A stretch of 42,333 bases of DNA from Chthoniobacter flavus (GCA_945883435.1 CAMCXK010000025.1:1-42333), one strand, 5' to 3'. Positions 8,032 through 15,935 are shown, numbered from the stretch's first letter. The notes: generated by a model from the sequence alone, not told the origin. Numbers and translations are program-made.

Positions 8032-8657
8032 GGCATGCGGGCGACCGGGGATTCTCCTCCACGAACCCGGTCGCCGGTTTGAACAAGGATTTCGGCCTCC
8101 ATCGGCAGGAAAAGCTCGGTGCGGGAGCCGAAGCGGATCATTCCAAACCGCTGGCCCCGCCCCAAGCGGTCGCCGACAACCGACCAGGGGCATATGCGCC
8201 GCGCAATCGCTCCGGTGATTTGTTTCACAAGAACGGTGGATTTTTCACCTTGGATCACCCACGAGCGGCTTTGATTCAGAAACGACGACTTTGGGTCGCG
8301 GGCATCGAGAAAAAGTCCGGGCTTCGGCTCCGAGTGGGTGACCTCACCCGCGATCGGGGCGCGGTTCACATGCACGTCGAAAACCGACAGGAAAATGCCG
8401 ATGCGGCGCATCCGCGTTTTCAGAAATTCATCCTCTTCGACTTCGTCGATCGTCGTAACCACTCCGTCGGCGGGCGACACGGCCAAACGCGTATCCGGTG
8501 GCAAGGCCCGCTCGGGGTCGCGGAAAAACCAGAAGGTGAACAAAACCGCCGCCGCCAGCGGAATGCACAGCAGGGGCATCAATGCCAGTGCCATCAGCCA
8601 CAGGGCGATCAGAACCCCCAAAATCCAGCGGGCTTCCGCGAGAGCTTTGTTTTGCAT
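8028..8657 (-). CDS. psd: Phosphatidylserine decarboxylase, short form
   Basis: 209 codons. This pyruvoyl enzyme turns phosphatidylserine into phosphatidylethanolamine. It is the short (archaeal-like) type. An N-terminal membrane hairpin (about 11-45) precedes the catalytic part with SPADG (61-65), FDVHVNR (His96) and the self-cleavage site RFGSR, where Ser178 would become the pyruvoyl group. The start at 8657 gives MQNKALAEAR just before the first helix; longer starts add an unlikely leader. It is translationally coupled to pssA by the ATGA overlap. It diverges from the DUF1801 gene with about 90 bases between them, which should hold both promoters. Confidence 0.93.
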   Translation of the reverse strand: MQNKALAEARWILGVLIALWLMALALMPLLCIPLAAAVLFTFWFFRDPERALPPDTRLAVSPADGVVTTIDEVEEDEFLKTRMRRIGIFLSVFDVHVNRAPIAGEVTHSEPKPGLFLDARDPKSSFLNQSRSWVIQGEKSTVLVKQITGAIARRICPWSVVGDRLGRGQRFGMIRFGSRTELFLPMEAEILVQTGDRVRGGESPVARMP

Positions 8658-8748
8658 GCCGGCCAAGTTAGCAATGCGCCCGTTCTTGCCAAGCCCGCCC
8701 CCCGTGATTTTGATCACCCCGATCCGGTTGCTCGATGACTCCCGTTTT

Positions 8749-9171
8749 ATGAAATCCACCAAGTCCGCCGTGCCGCTCCTTTCCGGGGGCAATCCGCAAA
8801 TCGCCAAAGCCGATGGGGACGCGCCGGTGCAGGCCTATATCGCCGCCATGCCCGGATGGAAAAGCGGGCTGGGGCGCCGATTGGACGCGCTGATCGAGCA
8901 GGAGGTCCCCGGCGTGCGCAAGGCGGTGCGCTGGAACTCGCCATTCTACGGGGCGGGGGAGGCGGGTTGGTTTGTGTCGTATCACGTCTTCACCCGCTAC
9001 GTGAAACTCACATTTTTCAAAGGCACCTCGCTCGATCCGGTGCCGCCCGGCGGGACTCCGAAAAGCGGGGAGGCGCGCTGGATCGACCTTTACGAGGACA
9101 CCCCCTTCGACGCCGGGATCATCGGTGGCTGGATGCGACAAGCCGCCGCGTTGCCGGGCTGGATTCCATGA
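8749..9171 (+). CDS. DUF1801 (YdhG-like) protein
   Basis: 140 codons from ATG 8749. The pattern QAYIAAMPGWKSGLGRRLDALI, then VRKAVRWNSPFYG, WFVSYHVFTRYVKLTFFKG and GWMRQAAAL at the C-terminus is that of the DUF1801 / YdhG family of small cytosolic proteins. These are often annotated as iron-binding or frataxin-like by fold, without firm function. Length is normal for the family. It starts a short plus-strand unit with the glycosyltransferase 13 bases downstream. Confidence 0.75.
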   Translation: MKSTKSAVPLLSGGNPQIAKADGDAPVQAYIAAMPGWKSGLGRRLDALIEQEVPGVRKAVRWNSPFYGAGEAGWFVSYHVFTRYVKLTFFKGTSLDPVPPGGTPKSGEARWIDLYEDTPFDAGIIGGWMRQAAALPGWIP

Positions 9172-9184
9172 GCCTGGCCCGGGC

Positions 9185-10441
9185 ATGAGCCATTTTCTTT
9201 TTGCCGCGATCGGCTCGTTTGGCGATTTGCACCCCGCGATGGCGATGGCGCGGGAGGCCGTGCGTCAAGGGCACCGGGCCACGGTCGCCAGTGCGGCCGG
9301 CTATGAGGAAAAAATCCGCTCCGCCGGCTTGGGCTTCCGTCCCCTCCGGCCGGAGATTCCCCGCTCGGACGCCGAACTGGCCTATTTTTTCGATCTCCGG
9401 AAGGGACCCGAACGTCTCATGCGGAATTTGATTTTTCCGAACCTGCCCGACACTCATGCCGATCTCTGCGCGGCTTGTGCGGATGCGGATCTGTTGGTGG
9501 CGGCGGAGTTGGTTTACACCGCATCGATCGCAGCGGGGGCACGCGGCATCCCTTGGGTGAATTACGTTCTCGCGCCCAACTCGCTTTTCTCCGCCATCGA
9601 TCCGCCCGTGCTGGCCAACGAGCCATGGTTCCATGCATTCCGGCATCTGGGGGCTTGGCCCCACCGCCTCGCTTACCTCTTCGGAGAGTGGCTTGCCGAC
9701 CGCTGGGCGGCATCCTACCACGCGCTACGACAGGAGAAAGGCCTGCCACGCGGGCGGAATCCGATTTTTCAAGGAAAGCACTCGCCTCGGGGCACGCTGG
9801 TTCTCTTCCCATCCGCTTTCGCTCCGCCCCAGCGCGACTGGCCAGCCGGCTGCCGGCAAACGAATTTTCCTTTTTACGAACATGGCCGGCTCGACCCCCG
9901 GCTGGAGGAGTTTTTGAGCGCCGGAGAGCCTCCCGTGGTTTTCACATTGGGATCGATCATCGCGCATTTCGAACCCCGATTTTACGAGGTGGCGGCCGCT
10001 GCCGCAGAGCAGTTGGGCATTCGGGCGGTGCTGTTGACCGGACGCAACCCGCGGATTCCTGCGGTCGATCCCGAGAGGATTTTTGCCATCGATTACGCGC
10101 CGCTGAGCCAGTTGCTCGCGCACAGTCGTGCCGTGGTCCATGCGGGAGGGATCGGCACGACTGCGGAAACGTTGCGCGCGGGACTGCCGGCCGTGATTGT
10201 GCCCTTTTCGTTTGACCAGCCGGACAATGCCTCGCGGGTTCGCCGGCTGGGGGCGGGCGTGGTGCTTGATCGTCGCCGCATCTCGGTGCGGAGTCTGGCG
10301 GCTGCCGTCGAGACTGTTTTGAAAAAGGCCGCGCTGCGCGACTCCGCAAGGCAACTCGCTCGTGAAATCAAATCCGCTCCCGATCTCGCGGAATCGGTGG
10401 TCCTGCTTCAATCCCTCGCGCGGGATCCCGCTCGGGGATGA
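9185..10441 (+). CDS. UGT/MGT-type glycosyltransferase (GT1 family-like)
   Basis: 418 codons from ATG 9185. GT-B fold. The N-terminal domain starts FLFAAIGSFGDLHPAMAMAR, the classic G-S-x-G-D-x-x-P pattern of GT1 enzymes acting on lipids, sterols or small molecules. The C-terminal domain carries VVFTLGSII, then PLSQLLAHSRAVVHAGGIGT and LPAVIVPFSFDQPDNA, the nucleotide-sugar binding stretch in which HxGxGT and D-Q are expected. The acceptor is unknown; glycolipids or hydroxylated carotenoids are typical acceptors in related families. It is probably co-transcribed with the DUF1801 gene and converges on the LolA-like gene with 21 bases between the stops. Confidence 0.8.
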   Translation: MSHFLFAAIGSFGDLHPAMAMAREAVRQGHRATVASAAGYEEKIRSAGLGFRPLRPEIPRSDAELAYFFDLRKGPERLMRNLIFPNLPDTHADLCAACADADLLVAAELVYTASIAAGARGIPWVNYVLAPNSLFSAIDPPVLANEPWFHAFRHLGAWPHRLAYLFGEWLADRWAASYHALRQEKGLPRGRNPIFQGKHSPRGTLVLFPSAFAPPQRDWPAGCRQTNFPFYEHGRLDPRLEEFLSAGEPPVVFTLGSIIAHFEPRFYEVAAAAAEQLGIRAVLLTGRNPRIPAVDPERIFAIDYAPLSQLLAHSRAVVHAGGIGTTAETLRAGLPAVIVPFSFDQPDNASRVRRLGAGVVLDRRRISVRSLAAAVETVLKKAALRDSARQLAREIKSAPDLAESVVLLQSLARDPARG

Positions 10442-10462
10442 CTTTCCAGGGGACCCCTGAAA

Positions 10463-11137
10463 TCAAGGATCCTCGACCGTTCCCAGCACTTCCACATAGG
10501 CCAAACCAATGGTTTTGCGGGTTTCGGGATCGAGTTTTTCGATACGCATTTGCTTGAGCATCCACTGGTCTTGAAGACGCTGGGCGGAGACGACCTCGAA
10601 GCGTTTGACCGGCCGCCCCGTGCGATCGAAGCCCTCCATGCGCAGCAAGGCCAGCGACTCCCGGTCGATCCAAACACGCACTGCTCCATAGGGCGAACCG
10701 GGTTCGGCCGTGTTCATTTCGATTTTCCACGCGCGGCGAGTCCGGATCGTCTCCTCACCGAGAAGACGCGGGTTCCGCCAATACAGAAACCGAAGCGCCA
10801 GATCCTCCAGCGTCACAAGGTCACTGCGCACTGTGTGGGTGAAATCGTGAATGTTTTGCAGCCGATTCCCCTCCGCATGCTGAAGAACAGGAGCCTCCTC
10901 TCCGGGTCTTAAAATCCAAGCTTCGTCCGGCCCGGTGAACTCATAGCTCACGGCTCCATCTCCCGTGCGAATCTGAAACGGTGTTTTTTTCGACCCCACG
11001 CGCAACTGCGCCCGCAATTGAATCCGGCTGCCAAAAGGATTCAGGCGCGCGGATTCCAGAATCGCACCCGCATCGGGCCGATCCTCGGCTTGAACCGCCC
11101 CGGCCACGGCGAACAATAGAAGGAACAAACAAAGCAT
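10463..11137 (-). CDS. Exported LolA-like outer-membrane lipoprotein-sorting protein
   Basis: 224 codons. The start at 11137 is chosen for a well-placed AAGGTG seven bases upstream and an immediate signal peptide (MLCLFLLLFAVAGAVQA). The mature protein has the beta-rich pattern of the LolA/LolB fold, with phrases such as ILRPGEEAPVLQ, VRVWIDRESLALLRMEGFD and RFEVVSAQRLQDQWMLKQMRIEKLD, seen in proteins annotated as outer membrane lipoprotein-sorting proteins. It probably binds a lipid or lipoprotein in the periplasm. The family name is given with moderate confidence. A near-perfect inverted repeat at 10447-10459 between the two converging stops could act as a weak terminator. Confidence 0.6.
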   Translation of the reverse strand: MLCLFLLLFAVAGAVQAEDRPDAGAILESARLNPFGSRIQLRAQLRVGSKKTPFQIRTGDGAVSYEFTGPDEAWILRPGEEAPVLQHAEGNRLQNIHDFTHTVRSDLVTLEDLALRFLYWRNPRLLGEETIRTRRAWKIEMNTAEPGSPYGAVRVWIDRESLALLRMEGFDRTGRPVKRFEVVSAQRLQDQWMLKQMRIEKLDPETRKTIGLAYVEVLGTVEDP

Positions 11138-11691
11138 CCAGCTACACCTTACCACCCCGCGCGACCCCCACCCGAGGAAAAACTGATCGCTCAGAGGGCG
11201 ATGTCCGTTTGCCAAGCCATCTGCCTTGACGGAGCAACACGGATCACAAGATGGGAGGGTTTTCAAAGAACGTTTCCAAAGGAATACCGGATGAACCGAT
11301 GAGGAGCGGGGGATTTTTTGTTGAAAGCGGCCAAGAACGGATTTTTAGACAGGAAGGCAGGATGAGCAGGATTGACAGGAGAGGACTGTGAAAGGTGTGA
11401 TCAAAACTGAAATTATTATTAATTTTTAGGTTTATGTTATTTATTTGTTTTTAATAAATTATATATAATTTAATATAAAAAATCGGGATTATTGCTACGG
11501 CAATGTAAAGGGTGGAGTAATAATTTGCCGGAGTAACAACGAGGAGGAAACATCCTTGGCTCTCCGGTGGATTAACACTCCACTGTTTCAATCAAGAGAA
11601 CCCGCGCAGGAAGTCTCACATTTGGTGAATCTAAAACAGGACTGTTATCAGAATTTTTGCGGCTCATTTTGAGTTTTTTAACAAAAAAACT
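11138..11691. other. Non-coding interval before the ATPase patch
   Basis: No convincing gene. The left third is GC-balanced. A dispersed repeat covers 11329-11447. From about 11400 to 11490 the sequence is almost pure A/T, and 11500-11690 is unremarkable. The sharp composition change at about 11400 marks the left edge of the accessory region. Confidence 0.6.
11329..11447 (+). repeat. Dispersed repeat copy A (caggat-rich head, AT-rich tail)
   Basis: About 119 bp that recurs in the same orientation at 12914-13034. The head has near-tandem units of 8-10 bases built on CAGGA (GACAGGAA, GGCAGGAT, GAGCAGGAT, TGACAGGAG). The tail is A/T-rich with TTATTTATTTG. Copies A and B align along their length with scattered changes, mostly in the tail. 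The two copies bracket the first DUF4143 ATPase gene. Confidence 0.85.
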
Positions 11692-12816
11692 TCAGACACC
11701 GAGAACTTCCGAGAACTGCAAAAAGGGGATCACTCTAGCCCTGTGTTCCAAAAACTCTACATCTGTCTCTCCGAGGTGAACTTGATAAAACTTCGGGATA
11801 TTTGATCTCTGCGCAAAGTAGGAGATTTGACGACTCAATCCGCGCTCACCGAGCTTGCACTCGACTGCGAAGAGCGGCTGGCGATTTTTCAGCACCACAA
11901 AATCCACCTCGCGACCGGCTGCGTCACGAAGGAACCTCAACTCCATGGCTTCTCCTTCGGTATCTTCCAAGTGGTGGCAATATTTCAATAAATTTGAAGC
12001 GACGAGATTTTCAAAGCGCGCGGCCTCATCCACACAAACAGACCAGTCCCAAAGATAGAGTTTGCGCTCCTTTTTTAATGCGCGGAGCTTCGGAAGGCCA
12101 AATGGCGAAATCCGGAAGCAAAAGTAAAGGTTTTCCAAAATTCGAATCCAGCGGTCTGCCGTCTCAAATGAGACACTCAAATCCTCGCGCAGGTTGTTGA
12201 CCGAGAGCGGAGCCCCCACGCGATCGGGCAGCGTTTGAGCCAGTAATTCGATTTGGCCGATTTCTCGGACTTGCTCGAGAGAGAGCAAATCCTCCCTTAC
12301 CACACGGCTCAAGTGCTCTTTTTGCCAGCGTTTCCATTGACGCTCATGGGCTGCCAAAAAGGGCTCTGGAAATCCACCAAATTTCAGCAACTGCTCGAGG
12401 TCTGCCTTGCCTGCGCCCAATTCCGCGAATGAAAACGGATGCAGCCGGTGGTAATGATACCGCCCTTGGAGGGAGTCTCCTCCTTTGCGATAGTGGTCCA
12501 AACGCGCCGATCCGGTTACTAAGAATTTCCGGCTCGATTTGTTCGTGTCATAGAATCCCTTGACGAGATTTCTCCAGCCTTTGTATTTATGGATTTCATC
12601 CAACACGACCACCTCGCCCCGGCTTGGCAGTCCCCCGCTCAGCAGCATTTTGCGGGCACTCGGGTGGTCCCAGTTTAAATAACATGGATCGGACTCCGAC
12701 CCGCTTGGCAAAAACGACAATGCCAATGTCGTCTTACCCACTTGCCGCGGACCTCCCACAAAGACCATTTTTTCTTGAAGGTCGGAAGCCACGTCACTTT
12801 TGATCGCTCGATTCAT
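11692..12816 (-). CDS. AAA ATPase with C-terminal DUF4143 domain (copy 1)
   Basis: 374 codons. The N-terminal AAA_14-type domain has Walker A GPRQVGKTT (about 22-30), Walker B VVVLDEIHK (about 69-77) and a sensor-like LVTGSARL. The C-terminal DUF4143 part ends with GREVDFVV...LFAVECKLG, which fits the E-V-D...E-x-K core of PD-(D/E)XK nuclease-like folds. The family is widespread and patchily distributed with no settled role. Only the ATPase and the nuclease-like motif are seen here. The gene sits between the two direct repeats at 11329 and 12914, with a poly-A/poly-T inverted repeat 22 bases upstream of its ATG. It is unlike copies 2 and 3 in sequence outside the motifs. Confidence 0.88.
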   Translation of the reverse strand: MNRAIKSDVASDLQEKMVFVGGPRQVGKTTLALSFLPSGSESDPCYLNWDHPSARKMLLSGGLPSRGEVVVLDEIHKYKGWRNLVKGFYDTNKSSRKFLVTGSARLDHYRKGGDSLQGRYHYHRLHPFSFAELGAGKADLEQLLKFGGFPEPFLAAHERQWKRWQKEHLSRVVREDLLSLEQVREIGQIELLAQTLPDRVGAPLSVNNLREDLSVSFETADRWIRILENLYFCFRISPFGLPKLRALKKERKLYLWDWSVCVDEAARFENLVASNLLKYCHHLEDTEGEAMELRFLRDAAGREVDFVVLKNRQPLFAVECKLGERGLSRQISYFAQRSNIPKFYQVHLGETDVEFLEHRARVIPFLQFSEVLGV

Positions 12817-12838
12817 GCGATTATTTTAGAGTGTATCG

Positions 12839-12860
12839 AAAAAAAAGCATGTTTTTTTTT
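12839..12860. promoter_or_regulatory. A8-GCATG-T9 inverted repeat upstream of ATPase copy 1
   Basis: Eight A followed by GCATG and nine T, centred about 34 bases upstream of the ATPase start. It could be an operator, a promoter UP-like element or a simple hairpin; the sequence alone does not decide. Confidence 0.35.
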
Positions 12861-12872
12861 GGATGCAGATGA

Positions 12873-13098
12873 GTTTTCCATGACTTGGCATCAATCCGAA
12901 TCCAGCAAAATGAGGCCAAGAACGGATTTTCAGGCAGGAAGACAGGATGAGCAGGATTGACAGGAGAGGGTTGTGAAAGTTGCGATCGGGAGTAGAAATT
13001 TATTATTAATTTGTAGAAACTTGTTATTTATTTGTATTTTATTTTATCTGTGATTTAAACTCCCAAACTCGGGATGAAGCGCCTAAGTCATGGAAAAC
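12873..13098. repeat. 226-bp segment with 17-18 bp terminal inverted repeats, containing repeat copy B
   Basis: GTTTTCCATGACTTGGC at 12873-12889 returns in inverted form at 13081-13098 with a single added base. Between them lies repeat copy B (12914-13034). No gene is inside. The structure resembles a small non-autonomous element, but copy A has no such ends, so the boundary of the repeat and the boundary of this segment differ. Confidence 0.6.
12914..13034 (+). repeat. Dispersed repeat copy B
   Basis: Same orientation as copy A at 11329-11447, beginning GGCCAAGAACGG and ending TTATTTATTTG. The caggat-rich head is nearly identical; the AT-rich tail is diverged. It lies between ATPase copy 1 and the ATPase remnant. 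Confidence 0.85.
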
Positions 13099-13123
13099 AG
13101 TCCGCGCTCGCGGAGTGGCAAGA

Positions 13124-13231
13124 CTATTGATTTCGCGCCGCAGCATGACGGAACGCCGTCGTCTTGCCGACTTGTCGCGGGCCGATCACAATCTGAAGCC
13201 GACGCGGGGAAATCGAAGCCAAACGGATCAT
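13124..13231 (-). pseudogene. Remnant of another DUF4143-type ATPase (Walker A region only)
   Basis: From an ATG at 13231 the minus strand reads 35 codons including LQIVIGPRQVGKTTAFRHAA and then stops at TAG (13124-13126). GPRQVGKTT is the same Walker A text as in copies 1 and 2, but the rest of the ATPase and DUF4143 domains are missing. Directly downstream lies the inverted-repeat segment with copy B, so the gene was probably cut by deletion or insertion there. A perfect GAAAATTTTC palindrome stands just upstream. Too short to be a working ATPase. Confidence 0.75.
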
Positions 13232-13348
13232 CTCACTGGAAAATTTTCTTTTTAATATACTGTGAGTGAATAATTTATGCGACAAGTTGGATTTTTACTC
13301 AATGACTGAGTAGAAATACTTGATCTTCGAGTCGAGAAAAGAAAACAT

Positions 13349-14500
13349 TTAGGCAACTTGACTCAAAAAAGCCCTTGGATTTTTTGAGAATTGAGGAAAA
13401 TTTTCGGGCGATATGATGATGAGCTTGGCTCCAGGGAAATGTTCTGCGAAGGCATTCAAGCCTTGAGCCGATTTTTTTCGGCCCGATTTCACTTCGATGG
13501 CATAAAGTTGTCCTTGATACTGATAGATAAAATCCACTTCGGCATTTTTTTCGCGCCAGTAGAAGAGTTCACCTGGCAATTGGAGCAATTCCGCTCCTAC
13601 AGCGAGTTCGAAGACCCGACCGCGCCGCTCGGAATCCGTGGTATCCATCTTGCCGGTCGCCATCGTGTGGAGCGCGGGACAGGCGGGAATCACTTTCGGG
13701 CTGGAACTGCGCGCCAGCCACGCTTTGGCGGAATATTTTTGGAGGGCATGGATCAAAAATGCTCCGCCATAGAGTTCGACGTAATATTTTATCAAATCGG
13801 TGTTTCCGCGATCCTGCAACTGTCCGAGCAGCTTGGTGTAGCTGATTTCCTGAGCGGGATAGTGACAGAGGATTTCAAAGGCTTGGCGGAACAAGGCAGG
13901 ATTGGCAACTTTTCGGTTCTGGAGGATATCCTTGCCGATGACGGCCTCGACGATAGATTCCTTCATGTAGGCATACCAGCGGTCGGCATCATCCTCAAAG
14001 GGAACCGCGCCGGGATAGCCGCCGAAGATCAGGTAGCGAGTCAGATCGTAGCCGAAAGCCTCGTGCAATTCGTTGTATCTCCATTGATATACGCGGATCA
14101 GTTCAAAACGCCCGGCGAGACTTTCCGTCAATCCGCTATGGAGTTGAAGCGCACTCGACCCCAAGAGAAGAACCCTCACTCGCTCCGTTTGGGAATCCCA
14201 GAGCGCCTTGATGGTTTCAGCCCAGTTGGGCACTTTTTGAATTTCATCAACGATGAGGAGGGCGCCATCACCCAAGGCCAAAGCTTTTTGCCATTGCTCC
14301 AATAACCAATTCCGGTCACTGACCAGTAAACCATCCGCATTGGCATAAAAAAAAGGCCCATTCCAACGCTGCAAGAGTTGCTTTACGCCCGTGGTCTTAC
14401 CGACTTGGCGAGGCCCAATCAGAACTTGAATGAGCACATCGCGAGAGCGGAAACGCTCTTCTAAAATCCCAACAAAAGCTCTTTCATAGGTCGGCAACAT
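13349..14500 (-). CDS. AAA ATPase with C-terminal DUF4143 domain (copy 2)
   Basis: 383 codons. Walker A IGPRQVGKTTG (about 28-38), Walker B ALLIVDEIQKVP (about 79-90), sensor text LLLGSSALQLHSGLTESLAGRFE, then DUF4143 ending in AEVDFIYQYQGQLYAIEVKSG, the nuclease-like E-V-D...E-V-K motif. Normal family length and apparently intact. Role unknown: proposals for the family include nucleic-acid-linked stress or defence functions, but nothing here proves one. Two 12-bp palindromes spaced 22 bases apart lie just upstream of its start and look like operators. It is followed upstream by a row of short palindromic repeats. Confidence 0.9.
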   Translation of the reverse strand: MLPTYERAFVGILEERFRSRDVLIQVLIGPRQVGKTTGVKQLLQRWNGPFFYANADGLLVSDRNWLLEQWQKALALGDGALLIVDEIQKVPNWAETIKALWDSQTERVRVLLLGSSALQLHSGLTESLAGRFELIRVYQWRYNELHEAFGYDLTRYLIFGGYPGAVPFEDDADRWYAYMKESIVEAVIGKDILQNRKVANPALFRQAFEILCHYPAQEISYTKLLGQLQDRGNTDLIKYYVELYGGAFLIHALQKYSAKAWLARSSSPKVIPACPALHTMATGKMDTTDSERRGRVFELAVGAELLQLPGELFYWREKNAEVDFIYQYQGQLYAIEVKSGRKKSAQGLNAFAEHFPGAKLIIISPENFPQFSKNPRAFLSQVA

Positions 14501-14518
14501 AAGGTAATTAAGGATTGA

Positions 14519-14552
14519 TAGATTAGTCTATCAAAAATAATAGACTTGTCTA
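14519..14552. promoter_or_regulatory. Two TAGA-NTNG-TCTA-type palindromes, operator-like
   Basis: TAGATTAGTCTA at 14519-14530 and TAGACTTGTCTA at 14541-14552. Each is a near-perfect dyad, and their start-to-start distance is 22 bases, about two helical turns. They begin 19 bases upstream of the ATG of ATPase copy 2, where a repressor dimer pair would block transcription. A third half-like TAGATTTTAG follows at 14561. No regulator gene is adjacent, so the protein itself or a distant regulator may bind. Confidence 0.5.
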
Positions 14553-14606
14553 CTGAAAAATAGATTTTAGGTGTAAGAAGAAAAGCCGAATGCTTTTGGA
14601 CTCTAC

Positions 14607-14630
14607 TGTAGCGGCGGTCTATGACCGCCG
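14607..14630 (+). repeat. Short palindromic repeat, TGTAG + CGGCGGTC/GACCGCCG
   Basis: TGTAG followed by an 8-bp perfect dyad (14612-14619 and 14623-14630) around TAT. Same arms as the copies at 29201 and 30032. First of four such units within 260 bases. Confidence 0.85.
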
Positions 14631-14670
14631 ATGGTCAACCAAAGGAAGGATGGTTTTAGACGTTCTCAAT

Positions 14671-14693
14671 TGTAGCGCAGGCGTCTCGCCTGC
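14671..14693 (+). repeat. Short palindromic repeat, TGTAG + GCAGGCG/CGCCTGC
   Basis: Same TGTAGCG head as the unit at 14607, but the 7-bp arms differ on both sides in a matching way (14677-14683 and 14687-14693) around TCT. Confidence 0.85.
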
Positions 14694-14704
14694 TATGGTC
14701 TCGG

Positions 14705-14726
14705 GTAGCGCGCCCGCCTCGGGCGC
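14705..14726 (+). repeat. Short palindromic repeat, GTAGC + GCGCCCG/CGGGCGC
   Basis: Head GTAGC, perfect 7-bp arms at 14710-14716 and 14720-14726 around CCT. A third arm sequence in the same framework. Confidence 0.75.
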
Positions 14727-14841
14727 ACAACCACGCGCCTCGAGGGGTGATGCGAAACAATGCAGTCGAAGACCGATGGCTCGCTCTCAAACAGGTGAAC
14801 CGATCCGCACACGGCCGCGTCGGCCATGCTTTTTCTCAATC

Positions 14842-14864
14842 GTAGGTCAGGCGTCTCGCCTGAC
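14842..14864 (+). repeat. Short palindromic repeat, GTAG + GTCAGGCG/CGCCTGAC
   Basis: Head GTAG, perfect 8-bp arms at 14846-14853 and 14857-14864 around TCT. Between this unit and the one at 14705 nothing gene-like is seen; the whole 14590-14920 stretch is repeat-rich spacer at the end of the glycan cluster. Confidence 0.8.
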
Positions 14865-14944
14865 GGCGAAAACGGCATACCAACGCAGGCCTCCGGTTTG
14901 AAGCACACGACTCGGAAAGCGAAACACCAGCAGAACTTTTTTTA

Positions 14945-15691
14945 TCAAGATCTGATAACCCATTTGTCATCGATATGGGTAATTGGGAGTTTTTGTTCAC
15001 CGGCAAATCGCTTTACAGCGTTTTGCACACCCAGCCAGAGCCAATCATCTCCAAAGAGAATAGAACCTTTTTTCACCACTTGTGAGTAATCCAAAAGATC
15101 TTGATAGACATCGTCCTCTTCGTGGCTCGCATCAATGTAGATGGCATCAGCTTGAATGCCTTGGCGCATCAACCAAAGAGCTGCCGATGCAGAATGAAGC
15201 GGAAATGGAACAATGATCTCCTGCGCATTCGCATGGCACACATTGGCCAGAAAGGTATAATAAACTTGGGGAAATCCGTGAAGGCAGTTCAACGATTTAA
15301 AGCGGGCGGGGTCATTTTGATCCTCCCAGAATTCAATGGCTCCAAGCCATGTGTCGATACATAAGATGGTTGCTCCCGGCTTGCCATCCAGTAAGTTTGC
15401 CATTGTAAGCGCGGAACCGCCCTTCCAAGTGCCGACTTCGATCACGAATCGAGGATTGAATTCGGCAAAAACTTTTGCAAACGCCGGTGAGTCACTTCCC
15501 CAACCGGAGGGATCGCTCGGATATTTAGCGGCATCGAAGTCCGTGTAAATGTTCTTGCCATGAATGTTCTGCATTAACCATGCATGATCAACCGCCTTCG
15601 TTTGACCAACTGCGGCACGCCTGATGCCACCCTTTCGTTTGCGAACGATATAGCCAAGATTACCAGCAATTTTTTGAAGTAATTTTATCAT
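14945..15691 (-). CDS. SAM-dependent methyltransferase, Methyltransf_24-like
   Basis: 248 codons. A class I methyltransferase core begins at about 80 with FVIEVGTWKGGSAL (the SAM glycine-rich loop, 85-94), then ATILCIDTWLGA, DAIYIDASHEEDDVYQDL and GSILFGDDWLW. The aspartates after the hydrophobic strands match the cephalosporin-hydroxylase/Methyltransf_24 group, which in glycan loci usually methylates sugars. The N-terminal 30 residues are basic. It is the last gene of the cluster in reading direction and is separated from the rest by the 193-bp element at 15743-15935, so it may have its own promoter or lie outside the exchanged block. Confidence 0.78.
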   Translation of the reverse strand: MIKLLQKIAGNLGYIVRKRKGGIRRAAVGQTKAVDHAWLMQNIHGKNIYTDFDAAKYPSDPSGWGSDSPAFAKVFAEFNPRFVIEVGTWKGGSALTMANLLDGKPGATILCIDTWLGAIEFWEDQNDPARFKSLNCLHGFPQVYYTFLANVCHANAQEIIVPFPLHSASAALWLMRQGIQADAIYIDASHEEDDVYQDLLDYSQVVKKGSILFGDDWLWLGVQNAVKRFAGEQKLPITHIDDKWVIRS

Positions 15692-15742
15692 ACGAAACTT
15701 TATGTTTATGTATTTATTATATTTATATAAAGATTATTCAAT

Positions 15743-15935
15743 GGTTTTTATAGAATTTTGTGGTTCACAATGAAGTGCAAAGTGCTTGTAGAATTAAAAC
15801 AGCTAATGATTGAGTTACGAGGCAAACCGATACCAGATTGCTTGCGTGGGAGTTGTTTCACAGGGAGATCATTGCACCCTCAAGCCCCAGAAGGAGCGGC
15901 GTAGGGTTCGCTCCTGCAAAAATCCGCGAAGAACT
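15743..15935 (+). mobile_element. 193-bp MITE-like element, copy A (left border of the glycan cluster)
   Basis: This non-coding segment aligns over its whole length with the reverse complement of 28772-28964, and both are 193 bp. Matching landmarks in order: GAATTTTGTGG / GAATTTCGTGGG, TGAAGTGCAAAGTGCTTG / TGAAGCGCAAAGCGCTTG, TAAAACAGC, ATACCA, the nearly identical core GCTTGCGTGGGAGTTGT...CAGGGAGATCATT, and the end AAAAATCC-CGAAGAAC. The two ends are imperfect inverted repeats. CAAT at 15739-15742 and again at 15937-15940 may be a target duplication, but four bases can match by chance. No protein is encoded. The AT-rich 15692-15742 beside it shows nothing else. Confidence 0.75.

Noticed and set aside
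13282-13320. Terminator for ATPase copy 2 at the ACTCA...TGAGT dyad
   Set aside because: Only five-base arms, with an A-run instead of a T-run on the side where the minus-strand transcript would end.
11692-14500. Toxin-antitoxin pair formed by two neighbouring ATPase genes
   Set aside because: Both are full-length members of the same ATPase family, separated by repeats and a remnant; no small partner gene is seen.
14607-14864. CRISPR array
   Set aside because: The repeats differ in their arms, spacing is uneven (about 10-115 bases) and no cas genes are near; they are separate palindromes.
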